From positions 1-10,863 of the forward strand of contig JAJJPM010000161.1 of assembly GCA_032907525.1 (NCBI GenBank): DNA of 10,863 nucleotides, in the 5' to 3' direction. The position numbers were made by a program, and so were the translations under genes. Origin of the DNA: JAHJQQ01 sp032907525. Lineage in GTDB: Bacteria; Pseudomonadota; Gammaproteobacteria; Thiohalobacterales; Thiohalobacteraceae. Shown here one piece after another: positions 6,543-10,863 of this stretch (its first letter is position 1; each line of letters starts with the position of its first letter). The notes below the pieces were generated by a model that saw only the letters and a list, made by a program, of their open reading frames with translations, searched no databases and was not told where the DNA came from.

Positions 6543-6559
6543 AATCCCGTGCCGGGATT
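6543..6559 (-). promoter_or_regulatory. Intercistronic hairpin before the DppB-like gene
   Basis: AATCCCG and CGGGATT form a perfect 7-base stem around a 3-base loop. On the minus strand the stem overlaps the last two bases of the TAA stop of the L,D-transpeptidase gene and ends 15 bases before the DppB-like start codon. No T-run follows, so a processing or translation-tuning role is more likely than termination. The role is inference. Confidence 0.55.
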
Positions 6560-7139
6560 ATACCTGCGTGCGCAGATCGGCCCTACCGCCGCCTTCCCGC
6601 CACGGATGGCGCGGCGCCTCCGCGCCGAACGCCCCGGCGCCGATCCATACGCGCGTGCCGGGCGTCACCCGTTCGAACAGCTCGATGACGTCCGGGTTGC
6701 GCATGCGCACGCAGCCGTGCGAACGCGGCACGCCCATCGGTTCGCTGTCCGGGCAGCCGTGCACGTAAATGAACCGGCGCATGCTGTCGACATCGCCCAG
6801 GCGGTTGCGGCCGGGCTCGAGGCCGCGCAGCCAGAGGATGCGTGTGAGGATCCAGTCGCGCTCCGGAAAGCGCTGGCCCAGTTCCTCGGTGTAGATCTCT
6901 CCGGTCGGCCGCCGGCCGACGAACACCGTGCCCGGCGGACAGCCCGCACCGATCATGGCCCGGACCTCGTGCCAGCCGCAGGGTGTGCAGCCGCTGTTCA
7001 TCCGTTCGCCCGGCCCGTTGAGGGCCGTCGACACCGAGAAGCGCCGCAGCACCTCCCCGCCGCCCAGCAGCTCCAGCCGCTGCGCCGCGAGGCTGATGCG
7101 GATCAGTGTGTCATGCGTGCCGTCGGACATCGTGGACAC
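6558..7139 (-). CDS. L,D-transpeptidase (YkuD family), no signal peptide
   Basis: This 193-residue protein carries the YkuD catalytic signature: His127 in IYVHG and S140-H141-G142-C143 in PRSHGCVRMRN, with Cys143 as nucleophile. The family cross-links peptidoglycan stem peptides or trims them at L,D bonds. The region IGAGCPPGTVFVGRRPTGEIY (63-83) and WILTRILWLRGLEPGRNRLG (96-115) belongs to a short subfamily I recognise from gammaproteobacteria. No signal peptide, membrane helix or LysM domain is visible, so the protein appears cytosolic unless exported by other means. The reading starts with GTG at 7139, directly abutting the stop of the solute-binding protein; an ATG three codons in (7130) has better spacing from GGAG and may be the true start. 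Extra cysteines at 51, 54, 67 and 129 are notable. It lies inside a peptide-transporter operon. Confidence 0.92.
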   Translation of the reverse strand: MSTMSDGTHDTLIRISLAAQRLELLGGGEVLRRFSVSTALNGPGERMNSGCTPCGWHEVRAMIGAGCPPGTVFVGRRPTGEIYTEELGQRFPERDWILTRILWLRGLEPGRNRLGDVDSMRRFIYVHGCPDSEPMGVPRSHGCVRMRNPDVIELFERVTPGTRVWIGAGAFGAEAPRHPWREGGGRADLRTQV

Positions 7140-8633
7140 TCACTCCGGCTCACTGCGGGTCACCGTCAGCAGCCCGTCGTAGTTGCCGTCCGGCGTCAGG
7201 GCATAGCCGTCGACGCCGGGACGCATGGCGAACACCTGGTCCTCGTACCACAGGGGCACGTAGGGCAGCGTCTGCACCAGCCGCTCCTGCAGCGCGCGAT
7301 AGAGGATCGCCTGGTGCTCCAGGTCGGAGACCTGTTCGGCCGCCTCGATGAGGGTGTCGACGATGATGTCCTGGAAGCGCCCGCGATTGGCGCCTTCCGG
7401 CGGCACCGAGCTGCTGTGGAAAGCGTAGCGGAAGATGTCCGGCGTCTTGATGCCGACCCAGGACAGGCTGTAGAGCTGGAAGCGTCCCGCCTTGATGTCG
7501 CCGTAGAACGTGCCCCAGTCGTAGGTCTTGAGCGTCACGTGGATCCCGACCTTGGCGAGCTGGTCCTGGATGACGGTCGCCAGGCGGATGCGCAACGCGT
7601 CGCTGGAGGTCTTGTAGGTCAGGTGCAGGGGCCGCCCGGGGCCGTAGCCGGCCGCCGTCAGCAGCTCGCGCGCGCGTTCCGGATCGCAGGCACGCGGCTT
7701 CAGCTCGGGATGTCCCGCCCAGTGATCGGGAACCAGAATGGTCGCCGCCGGACGCGCGCCCTCGTCCAGCACGTATCTGATGATCGCCTCGCGGTCGAGG
7801 GCATAGGCGATCGCCTGGCGCACCTCCAGTTTGCCGGTAGCCGGGTCCTCGAAGTTGAAGCCGAGATACACGAAGTTGGTCCCGACCGTGCGCCGCACCT
7901 GGATGTCGGGGTGCCGGCTGAGATAGGTGACCAGCTCCGCCGGGATGTCGTTCTGCAGGATGTCCACCTCGCCGCGCAGCAGCTTGAGCACCCGTACGGT
8001 CGCATCCGGCACGCGCAGGATCTCGACGACGCGGTCGTCGGAGAGCCGCCGCAGGCGCAGCCGTCCGGGTTCCGGCCGGTCGATGTAGGCCATGGGGCCG
8101 CTGCCCAGCGGTGTGAAGGGTGCATCCTTCGGCAGCTTCGCCAGCCGCTCGGGCAGGATGCCGATCACCAGGTAGCCCGGAAACAGCGGGTCGGGCCGCC
8201 GCAGAATGAAATCCACGCGCTCGCTGTCGATGATCTCGACGCGCTCGATCAGCGCCAGCGCGGCGCGGTGCGGCGAGGCGTTGGCCGGATCGAGAATGAA
8301 ATCGTAGGTGGCCTTGACGTCGCGGGTGGTGAGCCAGCCGCCGTCGTGGAACCGCCGTCCCTGCTGCCCGAGGCGGAAGCGGTAATGCGTCGGCGAGAAC
8401 TGCTCCCAGCCGGCCAGCGCCGGCTGCGCGCGGGCGGACGCGTCGAAGTCGACCAGGCGCGCGTAGATCAGCCGGTTGACCCGCACCGAGGTGGCATCGG
8501 TGGCGAAGCGTGGATCGAGGTTGGTGGCGTCTCCGGCGATGGCCAGACGGATGGAATCGTGCGGCGGCTGACCACAGCCGCCGAGCAGCAGCAGCCATAG
8601 CAGCAGAACCAGGTGCATCGGATTGCGGCGCAT
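7140..8633 (-). CDS. ABC transporter solute-binding lipoprotein, family 5
   Basis: This 497-residue protein is a peptide/nickel/oligopeptide-type binding protein (SBP_bac_5). A lipoprotein signal (MRRNPMHLVLLLWLLLLGGC) ends in lipobox LGGC with Cys20 as the lipidated residue; Gly at +2 argues against inner-membrane retention by an Asp rule. The mature part begins RLAIAGDATNLDPRFATD, typical of the family, and has the core GGWLTTRDVKATYDFILDP (97-115) where the family signature lies. The length is that of DppA/OppA. It would bind ligand in the periplasm and feed the two permeases encoded downstream. ATG at 8633 is 3 bases after the CYTH gene stop with no clear ribosome binding site, so reinitiation after that gene is likely. 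Ligand is unknown; murein peptide is suggested only by the neighbours. Confidence 0.94.
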   Translation of the reverse strand: MRRNPMHLVLLLWLLLLGGCGQPPHDSIRLAIAGDATNLDPRFATDATSVRVNRLIYARLVDFDASARAQPALAGWEQFSPTHYRFRLGQQGRRFHDGGWLTTRDVKATYDFILDPANASPHRAALALIERVEIIDSERVDFILRRPDPLFPGYLVIGILPERLAKLPKDAPFTPLGSGPMAYIDRPEPGRLRLRRLSDDRVVEILRVPDATVRVLKLLRGEVDILQNDIPAELVTYLSRHPDIQVRRTVGTNFVYLGFNFEDPATGKLEVRQAIAYALDREAIIRYVLDEGARPAATILVPDHWAGHPELKPRACDPERARELLTAAGYGPGRPLHLTYKTSSDALRIRLATVIQDQLAKVGIHVTLKTYDWGTFYGDIKAGRFQLYSLSWVGIKTPDIFRYAFHSSSVPPEGANRGRFQDIIVDTLIEAAEQVSDLEHQAILYRALQERLVQTLPYVPLWYEDQVFAMRPGVDGYALTPDGNYDGLLTVTRSEPE

Positions 8634-8636
8634 GCG

Positions 8637-9119
8637 TTACCAGCGAGTGTAGGGGTGATCGGCGAGGCAGACATTGTAATAGCGCGGATCGCCCGAGACC
8701 TCCTCCCCGAGCCATGCCGGCCGCTCGAACGCTTCCGCCTCGTCCTGCAGTTCGATCTCGGCGACGGTCAGCCCGGCGTTCTCGCCGGCGAACACGTCGA
8801 TCTCCCAGCGATGCGCGCCGACAGTGACGTGGTAGCGGGTCTTCTCCACCACGGCGCCGACGCACAGGTCGGCGAGCATCGCCTCGGCATCCGCCAGCGG
8901 GATGGCGTATTCGTATTCCTGCCGGCGGATGCCCAGGGTCGCGCTCTTGATGTTGAGGAACGCCTGAGATCCGTCGGTGCGCACCCGCACGGAACCGCGC
9001 GCCGCCTCCGATCCGCTCACCCGGTTCAGATAACCCTGCCGCAGGCGCGTGCCGCCGTCCGCCGCGGCCCGCCAGCGATCGTCCAGGACGAGGAACTTGC
9101 GTTCGATTTCGATGGCCAT
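8637..9119 (-). CDS. CYTH-domain triphosphate tunnel protein
   Basis: This 160-residue cytosolic protein is a stand-alone CYTH domain. It begins MAIEIERKFLV with the hallmark ExExK at 4-8 and continues with alternating charged strands: RLRQGYL (25-31), SVRVRT (43-48), NIKS (56-59), RRQEYEY (65-71), EKTRY (92-96), EIDVFAG (106-112) and EIEL (121-124), then GEEVSGDPRYYN (138-149). These residues line the tunnel that binds triphosphate and metal. It resembles the small NeuTTM-type proteins of Nitrosomonas, for which tripolyphosphatase activity is known; a role here is not proven. The start at 9119 is set by the family N-terminus. A frame extending to 9281 would translate a hairpin element and is rejected. 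It lies 3 bases before the solute-binding lipoprotein gene, so it opens the operon. Confidence 0.93.
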   Translation of the reverse strand: MAIEIERKFLVLDDRWRAAADGGTRLRQGYLNRVSGSEAARGSVRVRTDGSQAFLNIKSATLGIRRQEYEYAIPLADAEAMLADLCVGAVVEKTRYHVTVGAHRWEIDVFAGENAGLTVAEIELQDEAEAFERPAWLGEEVSGDPRYYNVCLADHPYTRW

Positions 9120-9182
9120 GGCGCGACATGGTACGGCACACGGCGGGTTTCGGACAGTGCCGGGACCTGTTACTAAGGCGAT

Positions 9183-9296
9183 CATTGACAAAGCCTCATG
9201 CCCCGCCGGCAGGACGCCGTGAATACGTCCATGTAGGCTTGACGGCCGCGTCCCTGCGGCCGACACCTGCCGTCGGGGCATGAGGTTTTGTCAATG
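9183..9296. repeat. 114-base element with 31-base inverted arms
   Basis: The left arm 9183-9213 (starting CATTGACAAAGCCTCATG) and the right arm 9266-9296 are inverted copies matching at 29 of 31 positions. Inside is a further perfect hairpin, CGGCCGC at 9243-9249 with GCGGCCG at 9256-9262 around a 6-base loop. The right arm ends 6 bases beyond the ygfX stop, and the left arm is 63 bases from the CYTH start. From memory, core pieces such as GTGAATACGTCCATGTAGGC resemble a dispersed intergenic repeat of many proteobacteria. It could end or protect the sdh transcript; no T-run follows. No protein is encoded. Confidence 0.88.
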
Positions 9297-9302
9297 CGGA
9301 GT

Positions 9303-9743
9303 TTAATGACACTGTTCGCACGCGGCATCGGTCCGGCCATACCTGAGACGCACGCGCAGACGTCTGAACGTCGCGGCGTCCAGCATGTCCGGAAGGATCA
9401 GGACATGCCGGGTGCGCCCGCCTTCCACGGGACACAAGGGGATCACGACCAGGCGCGCGTGCACGAAAGGCCGGCGCGCCAGCCGCAGCGTACCGCCCGC
9501 GCCGCCCGCTGCCGCCTCCCAGCGGCCGTCGCCGCGCCACAGCAACTGCGGTGTGGCCTGCCGGCGGCGGCACCACGCCACGCCGGCGCTCGCGCCGGCG
9601 GCGAACAGCACCGCGAGCCCCGGCCACCGCGGCAGCAGCGGAACGGCGAGCATCACGGCGGCGTGCACCGCGATCAGCCAGAGCCGCAGGCTGCGCGACG
9701 GCCGCAGTTCAAGGCGCAGCGGCGCTTCGAATGCGTCGGACAA
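9303..9743 (-). CDS. ygfX: YgfX/CptA-family small membrane protein
   Basis: This 146-residue protein has the YgfX layout: a short polar N-terminus (LRLELRPSRSLRLW), two adjacent hydrophobic helices (about 20-37 and 41-57), and a basic soluble part with LLWRGDGRWE (68-76) and LRLARRPFVHARLVVIPL. The family lies next to sdhE in many gammaproteobacteria; in Escherichia coli it was proposed as a toxin acting on cytoskeletal proteins, and its link to SdhE is debated. The start is called at TTG 9743 because a perfect GGAGGT (9752-9757 on the opposite strand) lies 8 bases upstream, inside sdhE, and the length then fits the family. An ATG at 9851 would add 36 Cys-rich residues unlike the family. The gene overlaps sdhE by 35 bases. 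Confidence 0.83.
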   Translation of the reverse strand: MSDAFEAPLRLELRPSRSLRLWLIAVHAAVMLAVPLLPRWPGLAVLFAAGASAGVAWCRRRQATPQLLWRGDGRWEAAAGGAGGTLRLARRPFVHARLVVIPLCPVEGGRTRHVLILPDMLDAATFRRLRVRLRYGRTDAACEQCH

Positions 9744-9942
9744 GGGCCGCGACCTCCATGTCGCTGGGTATCTGCCGGCCGAGCAGCCATTCGAGCAGCA
9801 CGGCATCGGGGTATTCGAGCAGCCGCAGCATCGACGCCGCGGTCTGCGCATCCAGCCGCCCGCCCTGCGCGTCGAGGAACTGCTGGAACAGCAGATCCAG
9901 CTCGCGCATCCCGCGTCGACACTGCCAGCGCAGGCGGTTCAT
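9709..9942 (-). CDS. sdhE: Succinate dehydrogenase assembly factor SdhE
   Basis: This 77-residue cytosolic protein promotes covalent attachment of FAD to the succinate dehydrogenase flavoprotein. The conserved RGMRELD motif is at 10-16, preceded by RLRWQCR, and followed by helices with MLRLLEYPDAVLLEWLLGRQIPSD (38-61), the standard five-helix SdhE core. Its length is close to the usual 80-90 residues. The start at 9942 is chosen because the family begins just before LRWQCRRG; an extension to 10122 would run through repeat element D. It lies downstream of sdhB on the same strand but is separated by 176 bases carrying that element. Its end overlaps ygfX and contains the ygfX ribosome binding site. 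Confidence 0.95.
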   Translation of the reverse strand: MNRLRWQCRRGMRELDLLFQQFLDAQGGRLDAQTAASMLRLLEYPDAVLLEWLLGRQIPSDMEVAALVRRIRSAAAP

Positions 9943-9957
9943 CCCGAACACCGCATT

Positions 9958-10080
9958 GGCCACGGAATCACACGGAAAGGCACGGACGGGACCATACGCT
10001 TCACATGACGGCTCCCCTCGCCTGCCACGTGCTGAGCCGGGGTTGCACGATAGAGTTTCATTTCGGTGTCTTCCGTGGCT
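9958..10080. repeat. Long inverted-repeat element D (CCACGGAA arms)
   Basis: The left arm (9958-9987) starts GGCCACGGAATCACACGG and repeats ACGGA three times. The right arm (10061-10080) ends GTCTTCCGTGGC. The first 48 bases align without gaps to element A from 1043, with 35 identities including core bases such as CATA.GC.TCACA, so the two share ancestry beyond the arms. The right arm ends 38-39 bases short of the sdhB stop at 10119. It separates sdhB from sdhE. Confidence 0.75.
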
Positions 10081-10118
10081 GAAATGGGTTTTCGGGTCCA
10101 TGTCGGCGTCGAGCGCCA

Positions 10119-10820
10119 TCACATCGACCGCTTCAGCATCAGTTCCTTGATGCGGCCGATGGCGCGCGTCGGATTGAGTCCCTTGGGACAGTACTCGACG
10201 CAGTTCATGATGGTATGGCAGCGGAACAGCTTGAAGGGCCCCTCGAGCTCATCGAGCCGCAGGTCGGTGGCCTGGTCGCGGCTGTCGGCGAGAAAACGCC
10301 ACGACTGCAGCAGCGCGGCCGGCCCGAGGAACCGGTCCGGATTCCACCAGAACGACGGGCAGCTGGTGGAGCAGCAGGCGCACAGGATGCACTCGTACAG
10401 GCCGTCCAGCCGCGCCCGGTCCTCCGGCGACTGCAGGCGCTCGACCTCGGGTTCCGGATCGTCGTTGATCAGGTACGGCCGGGCAGCGCGGTACTGGGCA
10501 TAGAACTGGCTCAGATCGACGATGAGATCGCGGATCACCGGCTGTCCCGGCAGCGGCCGCAGCTCGATCGGCGTCTTCAGTTCCGCCAGTGGCGTGATGC
10601 AGGCCAGCCCGTTGCGGCCGTTGATGTTCATGGCGTCCGATCCGCACACACCTTCCCCGCAGGAGCGCCGGAAGCTCAGACTCTCGTCCTGCGCCTTCAG
10701 CTCGATCAGCGCCTCGAGCAGCATCATGCCGGGACGGACACGGGCGTCGTCCAGCTCGTAGTCCCGCATGTACGGCCGGCTGTCCTTGTCGGGATCGAAG
10801 CGGTAAATGGAGAATTTCAT
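10119..10820 (-). CDS. sdhB: Succinate dehydrogenase iron-sulfur subunit SdhB
   Basis: This 233-residue subunit passes electrons from the flavoprotein to quinone at the inner membrane (succinate to fumarate, TCA cycle and respiratory chain). The 2Fe-2S ligands are Cys54, Cys59, Asp62 and Cys74 (RRSCGEGVCGSDAMN...LACIT). The 4Fe-4S and 3Fe-4S ligands are Cys144, Cys147, Cys150, Cys154, Cys201, Cys207 and Cys211 (ECILCACCSTSCP and CHTIMNCVEYCP). Trp159 and His202 fit quinone-site residues. All expected ligands are present. ATG at 10820 has GAGAGGA about 9 bases upstream. sdhA would be expected just outside the right edge. A GTGAGGA array lies in its leader. Confidence 0.98.
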   Translation of the reverse strand: MKFSIYRFDPDKDSRPYMRDYELDDARVRPGMMLLEALIELKAQDESLSFRRSCGEGVCGSDAMNINGRNGLACITPLAELKTPIELRPLPGQPVIRDLIVDLSQFYAQYRAARPYLINDDPEPEVERLQSPEDRARLDGLYECILCACCSTSCPSFWWNPDRFLGPAALLQSWRFLADSRDQATDLRLDELEGPFKLFRCHTIMNCVEYCPKGLNPTRAIGRIKELMLKRSM

Positions 10821-10839
10821 CGGTGGCAGTCCTCTCTGC

Positions 10840-10863
10840 GAGTGAGGAGTGAGGAGTGAGGAG
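10840..10863. repeat. GTGAGGA heptanucleotide tandem array, copy 2
   Basis: Three GTGAGGA units in a 24-base stretch identical to 4570-4593. It begins 20 bases upstream of the sdhB start codon and reaches the window edge, so its full length is unknown. It would lie between sdhB and its expected upstream neighbour sdhA. Confidence 0.9.

Noticed and set aside
4899..8600. Very long plus-strand open frame (over 1,200 codons)
   Set aside because: It lies antisense to five well-supported genes, is rich in Arg, Gln, His, Asp and Ala with no family motif, and is explained by scarce stop codons opposite GC-rich coding DNA.
9120..9281. N-terminal extension of the CYTH protein
   Set aside because: It would translate the 9183-9296 hairpin element; CYTH proteins of this type start at the EIERK motif.
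9185..9294. TTGACA hexamers in both arms of the 9183-9296 element as promoter -35 boxes
   Set aside because: No credible -10 hexamer lies 16-18 bases downstream on either strand.

Overview
The window looks like chromosomal DNA of a GC-rich gammaproteobacterium. The gene set (nagZ, a methylthioinosine phosphorylase, hypoxanthine phosphoribosyltransferase, sdhB-sdhE-ygfX, a DsrE-like sulfur-relay protein) would suit the Chromatiales/Ectothiorhodospiraceae or a nearby free-living sulfur or sediment lineage. That placement is inference from gene content and protein character, not from a marker gene. Thirteen complete genes all lie on the minus strand. A short 3' end of a plus-strand gene sits at the left edge and converges on them.

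In transcription order (right to left): sdhB (iron-sulfur subunit of succinate dehydrogenase), sdhE (flavinylation factor) and overlapping ygfX; then a tight set of a CYTH triphosphate-tunnel protein, a lipoprotein solute-binding protein (family 5), an L,D-transpeptidase with no signal peptide, and two DppB/DppC-type permeases; then nagZ (muropeptide recycling); then a patatin-like phospholipase, a DsrE-like protein and a hypoxanthine phosphoribosyltransferase; and last an S-methyl-5'-thioinosine phosphorylase. The last two plausibly form one salvage route: methylthioinosine to hypoxanthine to IMP. The transpeptidase, peptide-type transporter and nagZ may share a murein-peptide theme. No ABC ATPase gene is present here.

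The least ordinary content is between the genes. Four gaps each hold a long-range inverted repeat whose arms begin GGCCACGGAA and end TTCCGTGGCC, with one arm always 23-39 bases beyond the stop codon of the upstream gene. Two copies of a GGGGACAGACTT palindrome, a 114-base element with 31-base inverted arms, and heptanucleotide tandem arrays of three different units (GGGATTC, GTGAGGA, GCCCCTA) fill further gaps. The 338-base nagZ/dppC gap combines all three heptamer types, one inverted-repeat element and one palindrome. The GGGATTC array occupies the nagZ leader where a ribosome binding site would be expected. No tRNA, rRNA, CRISPR array, insertion sequence or phage gene was seen.
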